NCBI GenBank assembly: GCA_965227645.1
Contig: OZ245773.1
Span: 3,038,001-3,102,000, forward strand
Direction of reading: 5' to 3'
Origin: Flavimaribacter sp024343425
GTDB lineage: Bacteria > Pseudomonadota > Alphaproteobacteria > Rhizobiales > Rhizobiaceae
DNA: 64,000 nucleotides
Under the pieces are notes generated by a model. It saw only the letters and a program-made list of their open reading frames with translations, did not search any database and was not told where the DNA came from. Of the stretch, positions 1-8,786 are shown one piece after another. Each line of letters starts with the position of its first letter. Position 1 is the first letter of the stretch. The position numbers and the translations under genes were made by a program.

Positions 1-785
1 ACGACGGTTCTCCTCAACGGGTTGTCCTTCAGTCCCACCCAGTCGAGGCCGAGCCTCGAAGCTGAGCTTCTGGGCAGCAGAGCTCCAACGCCAGCACACT
101 CGACAAGCGCAGCCAGATCGGCGTCGCTACTGACCCTGTGCCGGTTTTCGATTGCGATGCCTTGGTCATGGAGGCAGGTCACGATCGCATCCCGATTTTC
201 ACAAAAGGGACGCAAAACCAAAGGACGCTCACCAAGCTCAGAGAGCAAAGTATCTCCGTCACCAGTTTCGACGCCGCAAAGCACGAATTCTTCATCGAAC
301 AGCGGCCAACTGCGGATTCGGTCCCATCCGGTTTCATCGCTTGTCGCGAGAATGCCAAAACTGATCTCCCCGCCTTCCAGTTGCTCGACAACCCGTGCAG
401 CTGGTTCACGCAACAGCGCAAGATCCAGTCCCGGAACAGCCTGCCGCAATTGCCCGATAGTTCGACTTAATAGAGACGCCGATACGGTTTCGGAAATACC
501 GATAAGTAATGGCGCAACGGCGCCCCTGGAATAGATTTCGGCTTCGGCTTTTGCCGCAACGGCGGCGTCGTGGCTTTGTTGCAGCAACGGCGCCATAGCC
601 TTGCCCAGTTCCGTCAGGTGCGAACGAGTCCGCTCGCGTCTGAACAGGTCACCGCCGAGTTCCTCTTCAAGCTTTTTGATCGCCCGCGTCAGCGCCGGCT
701 GTGTAACGTTGCATTCTTCCGCCGCCCTGGTGAAGTTGAGCGTTCGACTCACGGCGAGGAAGTACCGGATTTGGTAGAGTTCCAT
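1..785 (-). CDS. LysR-family transcriptional regulator, C-terminus cut by window edge
   Basis: The reverse strand reads from an ATG at 785 without a stop to the window edge, giving about 261 residues of a family usually near 300. Residues 1-60 are a typical LysR winged helix-turn-helix: MELYQIRYFLAVSRTLNFTR, then AAEECNVTQPALTRAIKKLE, then LFRRERTRSHLTELG. The effector-binding domain follows. It is divergent from the SulP permease at 1104, with 318 bp between the two starts, so regulation of that permease is a reasonable inference. The ligand cannot be told from sequence. About 35-40 C-terminal residues lie outside the window. Confidence 0.9.
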   Translation of the reverse strand, partial: MELYQIRYFLAVSRTLNFTRAAEECNVTQPALTRAIKKLEEELGGDLFRRERTRSHLTELGKAMAPLLQQSHDAAVAAKAEAEIYSRGAVAPLLIGISETVSASLLSRTIGQLRQAVPGLDLALLREPAARVVEQLEGGEISFGILATSDETGWDRIRSWPLFDEEFVLCGVETGDGDTLLSELGERPLVLRPFCENRDAIVTCLHDQGIAIENRHRVSSDADLAALVECAGVGALLPRSSASRLGLDWVGLKDNPLRRTV

Positions 786-1103
786 ACGTCAGCCGATGTC
801 CGTTATCAATGAAGCGCTACAGTTGCGTGCTGTCTTGAGAAGATAGCATGTTCATCTTATTTGGAGATAATGTTCTGTCAATGCGCCGCTCCGAAAGCCG
901 GATGAGCGAACCAAGCGTCGCTCGCCTGAAGTCGCGTCGCGCCTGTCTTCAGGCAAACCGGCGGCAACGGTCGGCGGCGGATGCATCCATCCCTCGCATG
1001 CGGCAATATTGATCGTATCGCATTGGCGGCATTCCGTAGTAGAGTGCTGCCCTGCATTCAAAATCCAATTCGCGCCCCGTGCGCCGCGTCACCGAACGAA
1101 CCC
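786..1103. other. Divergent intergenic region between lysR and sulP
   Basis: This 318-bp spacer must hold the promoters of both divergent genes. An A+T-rich stretch at about 843-880 is the likeliest place for a LysR site. I see no clear T-N11-A palindrome that I would commit to. An in-frame upstream ATG at 981 would add 41 residues to the permease, but they look unlike a membrane-protein N-terminus and I read them as untranslated. Confidence 0.4.
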
Positions 1104-2402
1104 ATGTCCCATCCCGCTGAAGCGCAGCCGCGCCGTCCCATATTGCAACCGAAGATCCTGACCACGATCAGGGAATACAGCTGGAGCCTTTTCTGGGGCG
1201 ATCTTCTCGCCGGGATCACCGTCGCCATGGTGGCGCTGCCGCTGAGCCTCGCGATCGCGATCGCCTCCGGCGCCGATCCGGTCAAAGGGCTGGTCACGGC
1301 TGTCGTCGGCGGCTTCTTCATCTCGTTGCTCGGCGGCAGCCGCGTGCAGATCGGCGGGCCGACCGGCGCCTTCATCGTCGTCGTCTTCGGGGTGATCGCC
1401 GAACACGGCTATGACGGGCTGGTGATTGCAACCGCGATGGCCGGCGCGTTGCTTGTCATCGCGGGTTACCTGCGGATCGGCAACCTCATCGCCTTCGTGC
1501 CGGACGCCGTCGTCAACGGTTTCACCATCGGCATCGCGCTGATCATAGCGACCAGCCAGCTGCAGGATTTCTTCGGCCTCAGGGTTGAAGACGTTCCGGC
1601 CGATTTTCTCGAAAAGCTGCCCGTGCTTTGGCAGGCGCGAGACACCGCCAATCTGGCGGCGATCCTTGTCGCGGTTCTCACCATGGCGCTGATCGTGATC
1701 CTGCGGAAACGCTATCCGAAGTTCCCGGGCATTCTGCTCGCCGTCGCCATCGGTTCCGGGCTTGCCGCCGCCCTGCCCCTGCCGGTGGACACCATCGCCT
1801 CGCGTTTCGGCGCGCTGCCGAGCCAGTTCCCGACGCCGTCCCTGCCGGACTTGTCGCCGGAGCGAATCGTCGAATTGCTGCCATCGGCCATCATCATCGC
1901 CTTCCTGGCCGGCGTGGAATCGCTTCTGTCGGCCATGGTCGCCGACCGGATGATCGACGGCCGGCACAGGCCGAACGCCGAAATCATCGCGCAAGGCATC
2001 GCCAATATCGCCTCGTCGCTGTTCGGCGGCATGCCGGCGACGGGCGCCATCGCGCGCACCGCCACCAATGTGAAAGCCGGCGGCAAGACGCCGGTCGCTG
2101 GGCTGTCGCACGCCATCTTCATCCTGCTGTTCATGGTCTTCGCGGCGCCGCTCGCCGGCTATCTGGCGTTGCCGGCGCTCGCCGCCCTTCTGATGCTGAC
2201 AGCCTGGAACATGAGCGAACCGCACCACTGGCCGGCCTACCTGAAACTCCGACTTTCGGATCGTGTCCTTCTGATCCTTACTCTGGTATTGACCGTCGTG
2301 GTCGACCTGACGGTGGCGATCGGCGTTGGCGTCTCGATCGGCCTTGCGCTAAGGCTCGCCAGACGCAGGCCTCCGCAAGACTGGCATTTGCCGGACAGGT
2401 GA
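1104..2402 (+). CDS. SulP/SLC26-family inorganic anion permease lacking a STAS domain
   Basis: An integral membrane transporter of 432 residues from the ATG at 1104 (start MSHPAEAQPRR). The SulP signature region is clear: FWGDLLAGITVAMVALPLSL near the start, then GSRVQIGGPTGAFIVVVFG, then the AGVESLLSAMVADRMIDGR and GMPATGAIARTATN motifs. These are the anion-site helices of the family, which carries sulfate, bicarbonate, dicarboxylates or other anions. Most bacterial SulP proteins continue into a cytoplasmic STAS domain of about 100 residues. This one stops at RLARRRPPQDWHLPDR, straight after the last membrane span. The substrate is not predictable. It is divergent from the LysR gene. Confidence 0.9.
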   Translation: MSHPAEAQPRRPILQPKILTTIREYSWSLFWGDLLAGITVAMVALPLSLAIAIASGADPVKGLVTAVVGGFFISLLGGSRVQIGGPTGAFIVVVFGVIAEHGYDGLVIATAMAGALLVIAGYLRIGNLIAFVPDAVVNGFTIGIALIIATSQLQDFFGLRVEDVPADFLEKLPVLWQARDTANLAAILVAVLTMALIVILRKRYPKFPGILLAVAIGSGLAAALPLPVDTIASRFGALPSQFPTPSLPDLSPERIVELLPSAIIIAFLAGVESLLSAMVADRMIDGRHRPNAEIIAQGIANIASSLFGGMPATGAIARTATNVKAGGKTPVAGLSHAIFILLFMVFAAPLAGYLALPALAALLMLTAWNMSEPHHWPAYLKLRLSDRVLLILTLVLTVVVDLTVAIGVGVSIGLALRLARRRPPQDWHLPDR

Positions 2403-2467
2403 GCATGACAGGAGAATGTTGCATCGGCCGATCCGCGTTTTTATGATCGGTCCGCAGGGAGCGTAGA

Positions 2468-2489
2468 GACGCGCCGCCTTCGGCGCGTC
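2468..2489 (+). terminator. Strong GC hairpin between sulP and mutA
   Basis: A perfect 9-bp stem (GACGCGCCG / CGGCGCGTC) with a CCTT loop sits 65 bp after the sulP stop and 18 bp before the mutA ATG. No U-tract follows, so it could be a weak terminator for sulP or a structure in the mutA leader. It bears no resemblance to a cobalamin riboswitch. Confidence 0.5.
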
Positions 2490-2507
2490 GGCATTCGGTG
2501 AGGATTT

Positions 2508-3875
2508 ATGGACTATCGGGAAATAGAAAACACGGCGTTTGCGCCAGCCGATGAGGCGACCTGGCGCAAGCTCGCCGAAAAGGCCCTGAAGGGCGCGGAC
2601 TTCGAGGCTGCGCTCATTTCCCGCAGCGATGATGGCGTCGCCTATGGCCCGATCTACACGCAATCCGCCTCGCCGGCGTTCCTGCATCGGATCGACGCCG
2701 ACAATCCCTGGTCGGTCTGCCAGCGCGTCGACGATCCGGACGCCGCGCGCGCCGCCGGCCAGCTCGCCGAAGATCTGCAAAACGGCGCCGACAGCCTGAC
2801 AGTCTGCCTGGAAGGCGCGCCGTCGGCGCATGGCTTCGGCGCATCCGCCGACATTGCTGATCGACTTTCCTGTCACAAGCCCCGCGCGATCTGGCTCGAT
2901 CCCGGCGCCGATTTCGACGCCGCGGCGACGTTTTCCAACATCGAAGGCGCCACGCTTTGCGGAGGGCTGGACCCGTGGAGCGTCGCCGCGCGTTTCGGCG
3001 TCGATCAGTCCGATCCTTCGGTTCTCGCTCCCGCGGCGCGCAGCCTCGGCGGCGTTGCGCTGAAGGCGGACGGCCGCGTCGTGCACAACGCCGGCGGCAC
3101 GGAAGGCCAGGAACTCGCCTTCATTCTCGCGAGCATTGCCGAAAATCTCCGCCTGCTCGAAAAGGCCGACGTCGCGCCGAAAGACGTCTTCGCCATGACC
3201 GCGCTCTACGCATCGGTGGATCAGGACCAGTTCCTGTCGACCGCCAAGCTGCGGGCGCTGCGCCAACTCGCCGCCGCCATGCAGAAGGCCTGCGCCGTCG
3301 CGCCGGTCTCCATGCCGATCCATGCGGAAACCTCGCTGCGCATGCTCACCCGCCAGGACGCCGAAACGGGCATCCTTCGCAATACGATCGCGGCCTTCGC
3401 GGCCGGCATCGGCGGCGCCGACGCGGTCACCGTCCTGCCGCACAGCTGGTCGGCCGGCCTGCCGGACGCGGCCGCGCGACGGCTTGCCCGCAACACCCAG
3501 ACAGTGCTGATCGAGGAAAGCCGCCTCGACCACGTGCTGGACCCGATGGCGGGCGCCGGCGGCGTCGAATATCTGACCGCCGAACTCGCCGCACTCGCCT
3601 GGCGTCTGTTTCAGGATATCGAGGCCGAAGGCGGCCTGCTGGCGAGCCTGACGAGCGGCGCCTTCCAGAGCCGCGTGCATGCAGCGCGCGCCGCCCGGTT
3701 CCAGCGGATCGAGAAAGGCGAGCGCCCGATCATCGGCACGACGCTCTATCCGCCGACGACGGAGCGTCCGCTTGACGTATACGAAAAGGCCCCCGCCCAC
3801 GCATTGCCGGCCATGGATGCGAAGACGCTTGCGCCCGCGCCGCTTTACCTCGCCGCAGAAGGAGAAGCCGCATGA
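2508..3875 (+). CDS. mutA: Methylmalonyl-CoA mutase small (beta) subunit, short form
   Basis: The non-catalytic partner of the adenosylcobalamin-dependent mutase that interconverts methylmalonyl-CoA and succinyl-CoA in propionate, odd-chain and branched-chain catabolism. The 455 residues cover the N-terminal linker (MDYREIENTAFAPADEATWR) and the substrate-binding TIM barrel (for example PIHAETSLRMLTRQDAETGI, then DPMAGAGGVEYLTAELA). Classical MutA proteins are about 620-640 residues because they keep a degenerate B12-like domain. This one ends right after the barrel. Its last four bases overlap the mutB start (ATGA), so the two are translationally coupled. The ATG at 2508 follows a GAGGA-like ribosome-binding site. 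Confidence 0.93.
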   Translation: MDYREIENTAFAPADEATWRKLAEKALKGADFEAALISRSDDGVAYGPIYTQSASPAFLHRIDADNPWSVCQRVDDPDAARAAGQLAEDLQNGADSLTVCLEGAPSAHGFGASADIADRLSCHKPRAIWLDPGADFDAAATFSNIEGATLCGGLDPWSVAARFGVDQSDPSVLAPAARSLGGVALKADGRVVHNAGGTEGQELAFILASIAENLRLLEKADVAPKDVFAMTALYASVDQDQFLSTAKLRALRQLAAAMQKACAVAPVSMPIHAETSLRMLTRQDAETGILRNTIAAFAAGIGGADAVTVLPHSWSAGLPDAAARRLARNTQTVLIEESRLDHVLDPMAGAGGVEYLTAELAALAWRLFQDIEAEGGLLASLTSGAFQSRVHAARAARFQRIEKGERPIIGTTLYPPTTERPLDVYEKAPAHALPAMDAKTLAPAPLYLAAEGEAA

Positions 3876-6019
3876 GCACGCTTCCCGATTTCAGCACTAT
3901 CGACTGGGCGCCGGAAGCCGGCCAGCCCGCGCCCGCCGGCAACGGCGCCAAGTGGGAGACGCCGGAAGGCATCGACGTCAAGCAGCATTACACAGCCAGC
4001 GACCTCTCAGGCCTCAGGCACCGCGACACCTGGCCGGGCCTTGCGCCCTATATCCGCGGCCCCTACCCGACCATGTACGTCCAGAAGCCTTGGACGATCC
4101 GCCAATATGCAGGCTTTTCGACGGCCGAGGAATCCAACGCCTTCTACCGCCGCAACCTCGCGGCCGGCCAGAAGGGGCTCTCCGTCGCCTTCGACCTCGC
4201 CACCCATCGCGGCTACGATTCCGATCATCCGCGCGTCGCCGGCGACGTCGGCATGGCGGGCGTGGCGATCGACTCCATCCTCGACATGCGCCAGCTGTTC
4301 GACGGCATTCCGCTCGACGAGATGAGCGTGTCGATGACCATGAACGGCGCAGTGCTGCCGGTGCTTGCGCTCTATATCGTGGCGGCCGAGGAACAGGGCG
4401 TTCCCCAGGAGAAACTCTCCGGGACCATCCAGAACGACATCCTTAAGGAGTTCATGGTCCGCAACACCTATATCTATCCGCCGCGCCCCTCCATGCGCAT
4501 CATTTCGGACATCTTCGCCTACACGTCGAAGCATATGCCGAAATACAATTCGATCTCGATTTCCGGCTATCACATCCAGGAAGCCGGCGCGACGGCCGAT
4601 CTGGAGCTCGCCTACACCATCGCCGACGGTATCGAATACGCCCGCGCGGGTGTCGCCGCCGGCCTCGACATCGACAAGTTCGCGCCGAGGCTTTCCTTCT
4701 TCTGGGCCAACGGCATGAACTTCTTCATGGAAGTCGCCAAGATGCGCGCCGGCCGGCTGATCTGGGCGGCGCTCATGAAGAAGAACTTCGATCCGAAGGA
4801 CGTCCGCTCGCTGTCGCTGCGCACCCATTGCCAGACCTCCGGCTGGTCGCTGACGGCGCAGGATCCGATGAACAACGTCATGCGCACCATGATCGAGGCG
4901 ATGGCGGCCACACAGGGCCACACCCAGTCGCTGCACACCAACGCCTTCGACGAGGCGCTGGCGCTGCCGACGGACCATTCCGCCCGCATCGCCCGCAACA
5001 CCCAGCTTGTCCTGCAGCACGAATCCGGAACCACCCGCATCATCGATCCCTGGGGCGGCTCGCACTATGTCGAGCGCCTGACCCATGATCTGGCGGCGCG
5101 CGCGCTGTCCCACATCGAGGAGGTGGAAGCGCTCGGCGGCATGGCCCGCGCCATCGAGGAAGGCATTCCGAAACTGCGCATCGAGGAAGCCGCCGCCCGC
5201 ACGCAGGCGCGCATCGACAGCGGCCAGCAGACCGTCGTCGGCGTCAACCGGTTCCGTCCGGAGGAAGAAGGCGAGGTGGACGTACTCAAGGTCGACAACG
5301 CCCAGGTCCGCGCAAGGCAGCTCTCCAAGCTGCAGGAGCTCAAAGGCACCCGCGACGTCGGCGCCGTAGAATCCGCGCTTGCCAGCCTGACGAAAGCCGC
5401 CGAAAGCGGCGAAGGCAACCTGCTCGCCTTCGCGATCGAAGCCGCCCGCCACAAGGCGACCGTCGGCGAGATTTCGCTGGCCCTGGAAAAGGCCTATGGC
5501 CGCCACACCGCCGACATCCGCACGATTTCCGGCGTCTACCGCAAGGAGATCGGCGCTTCCGACGCCGCCTTCAACCGCGCCGTCGCCAAGGTCGAGCATT
5601 TCGCGAAGATCCGCGGCCGCAAGCCGCGCATTCTTGTCGCCAAGATGGGCCAGGACGGCCACGACCGCGGCCAGAAGGTCATCGCCACCGCCTTCGCCGA
5701 TCTCGGCTTCGACGTCATCGTAGGCGCGATGTTCCAGACGCCGGAAGAAGTCGCCAAGCTGGCGATCGACGAGGACGCCGACATCGTCGGTGCCTCCTCT
5801 CTGGCCGCCGGCCACCTGACCCTGGTTCCGGAACTGCGCGAAGCGCTGGACCGCGGCGGCGTCAAGACGCTGATTGCAGTCGGAGGCGTCATCCCCCCGC
5901 AGGATTTCGATGCGCTGCGAAACGCCGGCGCCGACGCCATCTTCCCGCCCGGCACAGTGATCGCCGAAGCGGCGGTAGAACTGATCGACAGCCTGGAGGC
6001 TGAAGACAAGGCGGCGTGA
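3872..6019 (+). CDS. mutB: Methylmalonyl-CoA mutase large (catalytic) subunit
   Basis: The 715 residues match the usual length of the catalytic subunit (also called scpA). The TIM barrel holds TMYVQKPWTIRQYAGFSTAE, the SVAFDLATHRGYDSDHPRV substrate segment and RTHCQTSGWSLTAQDP. The C-terminal domain has the base-off cobalamin motif DGHDRG in KMGQDGHDRGQKVIA, followed by GASSLAAGH and GGVIPPQDFDAL. It forms the heterodimer with the product of the overlapping upstream gene. No MeaB-type chaperone gene, epimerase or propionyl-CoA carboxylase lies next to it in this window. Confidence 0.97.
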   Translation: MSTLPDFSTIDWAPEAGQPAPAGNGAKWETPEGIDVKQHYTASDLSGLRHRDTWPGLAPYIRGPYPTMYVQKPWTIRQYAGFSTAEESNAFYRRNLAAGQKGLSVAFDLATHRGYDSDHPRVAGDVGMAGVAIDSILDMRQLFDGIPLDEMSVSMTMNGAVLPVLALYIVAAEEQGVPQEKLSGTIQNDILKEFMVRNTYIYPPRPSMRIISDIFAYTSKHMPKYNSISISGYHIQEAGATADLELAYTIADGIEYARAGVAAGLDIDKFAPRLSFFWANGMNFFMEVAKMRAGRLIWAALMKKNFDPKDVRSLSLRTHCQTSGWSLTAQDPMNNVMRTMIEAMAATQGHTQSLHTNAFDEALALPTDHSARIARNTQLVLQHESGTTRIIDPWGGSHYVERLTHDLAARALSHIEEVEALGGMARAIEEGIPKLRIEEAAARTQARIDSGQQTVVGVNRFRPEEEGEVDVLKVDNAQVRARQLSKLQELKGTRDVGAVESALASLTKAAESGEGNLLAFAIEAARHKATVGEISLALEKAYGRHTADIRTISGVYRKEIGASDAAFNRAVAKVEHFAKIRGRKPRILVAKMGQDGHDRGQKVIATAFADLGFDVIVGAMFQTPEEVAKLAIDEDADIVGASSLAAGHLTLVPELREALDRGGVKTLIAVGGVIPPQDFDALRNAGADAIFPPGTVIAEAAVELIDSLEAEDKAA

Positions 6020-6330
6020 TCCGATTACCGCGCGCCAAAGATCCAAGGAAATTCAGCAAAGCATCTCTCACCGCGCAGACGCGCGGTAGCTGGATGCCGG
6101 CTCGCAGGCCGGCATGAGGGTGATTATAGAGGTCGACAAAAAGCAACATCTGCACAATGCGCTGCATCGAAGATGCGCCTCACCGCCTCCCCCCAAACTC
6201 CTCATCCCGGGCTTTGACCCGGGATCCAGCAGCGCCGCGTCGGCGGCGCGAAAAATGGGCGGAGACGAAACGAATATAAAGAACATGCTTCGGCGAACCC
6301 TTTGAAGCTCATCCGGCAACACAACAAACC
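6013..6330. repeat. Dispersed intergenic repeat, copy 1
   Basis: A mosaic of short GC-rich palindromes: CGCGCAGACGCGCGG, GCCGGCTCGCAGGCCGGC, CCCGGGCTTTGACCCGGG and GCGCCGCGTCGGCGGCGC, separated by conserved single-copy stretches. The same order recurs at 6397-6593 and 7992-8412. The match with 7992-8412 also covers the left flank (GATCCAAGGAAATTCAGCAA here) and the right flank (GAACATGCTTCGGCGAACCC). Relatives lie near 45.2, 46.1 and 56.8-58.5 kb. It resembles the intergenic mosaic elements described in rhizobia. It fills most of the gap between mutB and the MFS gene. Confidence 0.85.
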
Positions 6331-6396
6331 CGCTCCGTGAAAACGGCGTAAAGTGACAGCGCCACATCCAAGGCCCGAAAGACATGTGGGTATAGA

Positions 6397-6593
6397 ATCT
6401 CTCACCGCGCAGACGCGCGGTGGCTGGATGCCGGCTCACAGGCCGGCATGAGGGTGATTGCAGAGGTCGACGAAAAGCAGCAACTGCTCAGTGCGCTGCA
6501 TCGAAGATGCGCATCACCACCTCCCCCACTCCTCATCCCGGGCTCCGACCCGGGATCCAGCAGCGCCGCGTCGGCGGCGCGAAAGATGGATGA
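6397..6593. repeat. Dispersed intergenic repeat, copy 2
   Basis: Same order of palindromes as copy 1, from ATCTCTCACCGCGCAGACGC to GCGCCGCGTCGGCGGCGCG, with scattered substitutions. It is a direct repeat of copy 1 about 335 bp downstream and ends about 60 bp before the MFS start codon. Nothing in it codes. Confidence 0.85.
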
Positions 6594-6653
6594 CGCGGCA
6601 AAACAGCCAGTACGGATCATTGCGACGGGAACCGTTTCCTGTAAGGTCGCGCC

Positions 6654-7928
6654 ATGATTGATTCCGCCGCCGCCCCTGCAAGCAGACGCACGCCGGTCAT
6701 CGCCGGCGCCGTCGGAAGCATCGTGGAATGGTACGATTTCGCCGTTTACGGTTTCTTCGCGGCGTCGATCGGCAAGCTGTTCTTCCCGTCCGATGTTCCA
6801 GTTGCTTCGCTGCTCAGCGCTTTCGCCGTGTTTGCCGTCGGATACGCGGCGCGCCCGGTCGGCAGCCTGCTTTTCGGCTATCTCGGCGACAGGTTCGGCC
6901 GTCGCCGGGCGCTGATGATTTCGATTGTCGCCATGGGCGCGAGCACCACCGCCGTGGCCATTTTGCCGACCTACGCCCAGATCGGCGTCGCGGCGCCTGT
7001 GATCCTGATCGCCCTCAGAATTTTACAGGGACTGTCGGTCGGCGGCGAATACACCGGCGCCAGCGTCTATGTCGCCGAGCACGCGCCGCCGAAGCGCCGC
7101 GGCTTTCTTGCCTCCTTCGTCGAGTTCGGAGTGGTCGGCGGCTTCATGCTGGGTTCGGCGATCGGCGCCATGACCGCAGCGGCTCTCGGCGACGCCGGCG
7201 TTGCCGCCTGGGGATGGCGCATCCCGTTCGCCTTCGGCGGCGTGCTCACGCTGATCGTGCTGGCGCTGCGGCGGAACATGCCGGAAAGTTTCGCAGGCTC
7301 GACCGCGGAAGACCTGTCCGTCTCGCCACTTATGGAGGTTTTTCGCGATCACTGGCGCGAGATGCTGCACATCACCGCGCTTGTCGCCTACGCCGGACCG
7401 ATGTTCTATATCGTGTGGGTCTACGCCGCATCCTATCTCGAGCAGACGCTGCATTTCTCCACCGTCGTGACAATGGACATCTATCTCGTCTCGCTGGGGG
7501 TCATCGGCGTGACGGTGCCGATCTTCGGCCATTTGAGCGACCGCTTCGGCCGTCGGCCCTTCTTTCTGGCCGCCGGCGTCGCCGGCGTCGTGCTGACATG
7601 GCCGCTCTTCTACCTGCTCCACCAGCCGTCGGTGATTCAGGTGCTGATCGCCCAGTGCGGCTTCGCGATCCTGCTCGGCGCGGTCTATGGAATGGTGCCC
7701 GCGACCATCGCGGAACTGCTGCCGACCCGGGTCCGCTGCTCAGGCGCCGCGATCGGCTACAACGCCTGCCTTGGTCTCATAGCCGGGACCGCGCCGCTGC
7801 TTTCGACCTGGCTCGTCGCGCGCACCGGCGATGTTCTTGCTCCAGCCTGGTATCTGATCCTGCTCGCCGGGGTCCATCTGATCGGCTGGGCGTTCCTGAA
7901 GGAAAAGGCCGGCCAGCCGCTGTCCTGA
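6654..7928 (+). CDS. MFS transporter of the metabolite:H+ symporter (ProP/ShiA-like) group
   Basis: A 12-span inner-membrane permease of 424 residues. The start region TPVIAGAVGSIVEWYDFAVY and FAARPVG-type loop (YAARPVGSLLFGYLGDRFGR), with RR before the next helix, are diagnostic of the MHS subgroup, which moves organic acids, betaines or polyols with protons. GEYTGASVYVAEHAPPKRRG marks helices 4-5, and GHLSDRFGRRPFF the central loop repeat. It stands alone, with dispersed repeats on both sides (6013-6593 and 7992-8412). A closely related but truncated copy lies at 38430. The substrate is unknown. Confidence 0.92.
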   Translation: MIDSAAAPASRRTPVIAGAVGSIVEWYDFAVYGFFAASIGKLFFPSDVPVASLLSAFAVFAVGYAARPVGSLLFGYLGDRFGRRRALMISIVAMGASTTAVAILPTYAQIGVAAPVILIALRILQGLSVGGEYTGASVYVAEHAPPKRRGFLASFVEFGVVGGFMLGSAIGAMTAAALGDAGVAAWGWRIPFAFGGVLTLIVLALRRNMPESFAGSTAEDLSVSPLMEVFRDHWREMLHITALVAYAGPMFYIVWVYAASYLEQTLHFSTVVTMDIYLVSLGVIGVTVPIFGHLSDRFGRRPFFLAAGVAGVVLTWPLFYLLHQPSVIQVLIAQCGFAILLGAVYGMVPATIAELLPTRVRCSGAAIGYNACLGLIAGTAPLLSTWLVARTGDVLAPAWYLILLAGVHLIGWAFLKEKAGQPLS

Positions 7929-7991
7929 CGGCAGCGCCGGACCAGGCCGGGTTCGACCCGATGCAGACGAACAGTCTCGGTTCTTTCGGCA

Positions 7992-8412
7992 AGCGTGATT
8001 CGATCACGGCGCGTCCAAGACCCAAGAAGATTCAGCAAAGCATCTCTCACCGCGCAGACGCGCGGTGGCTGGATGCCGGCTCGCAGGCCGGGATGAGGGT
8101 GATTATAGAGGTCGACGAAAAGCAGCAACTGCACAGTGCGCTGCCCTGGAGATGTGCATCACCACCCTCCCCCAGATCCTCATCCCGAGTCGGAGCCCGG
8201 TATGAGGGTGATTTTAAAGGTCGACATAAAGCAACATCTGCACAATGCGCTGCATGGAGATCCGCCACCACCCTCCTCCAGCTCCTCATCCCGGGCTCCG
8301 ACCCGGGATCCAGCAGCGCCGCGTCGGCGGCGCGAGAAATGGGCGGAGTTGAAATGAATCCGAAGAACATGCTTCGGCGAACCCTTTGAAGCCTGTCCGG
8401 CAAGACGACAAA
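7992..8412. repeat. Dispersed intergenic repeat, copy 3 (with internal partial duplication)
   Basis: Homologous to copy 1 over its whole length, including the outer flanks, and carrying an extra partial unit at about 8170-8270 in which the segment ATGAGGGTGATT...AAAGCAACATCTGCACAATG is repeated. Together with copies 1 and 2 it brackets the MFS gene in direct orientation. Confidence 0.85.
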
Positions 8413-8751
8413 CCTCTGCCGTAAGGAACCGCGTCGCCGCCGGCAGATTTCCATCTCGTCCACCTCCGAACCAACGCCGAACAACTATCTGGTTTCGTTT
8501 TTCTTTTCTCGCCCTTTCTGCGAATTTTGAACGCTCCAGAGAGACAAAGCCAATCGTCCCGGGCGTCAGGAAACGGGCAGTCGACAGCCGCGTCCGTACA
8601 CCCCTCATCTCATCCCGGCGTTGTTCACGATCCGGTTCATACACACCTTCGGTAGCACAGCAGGCTTGACAAGCCGGTTTCTTGTGCAAGTCTTGCGCTA
8701 CCTTCGATGGCGGCTTCGGCTTCGATCCGGAGCGACTGCCTGATGAAGGAT
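8413..8751. other. Leader and promoter region of the ABC operon
   Basis: About 340 bp without a convincing gene. It must contain the promoter of the five-gene transport operon. A T-rich run at about 8490-8515 is visible, but I cannot assign -35/-10 boxes with confidence. An in-frame ATG at 8682 could extend the binding protein by 35 residues, but the signal peptide starts at 8787. Confidence 0.3.
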
Positions 8752-8785
8752 CTTTGGGAGGAGAGACTCTTTGGGAGGAGAGACT
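8752..8785 (+). promoter_or_regulatory. Exact 17-bp tandem duplication carrying the ribosome-binding site
   Basis: CTTTGGGAGGAGAGACT occurs twice back to back (8752-8768 and 8769-8785), immediately before the ATG at 8787. Each copy holds a near-perfect Shine-Dalgarno GGGAGGAG. The second is correctly spaced for the ATG. The first is a spare site 17 nt upstream. Confidence 0.85.
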
Positions 8786-8786
8786 T

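Noticed and set aside
2403..2507. Possible cobalamin riboswitch before the B12-dependent mutase
   Set aside because: The gap is only 105 bp, holds a simple hairpin and lacks the B12-box and multi-stem arrangement.
8682..8786. Upstream start for the ABC binding protein
   Set aside because: It would put 35 polar residues before a clear signal peptide and runs through the duplicated ribosome-binding site.
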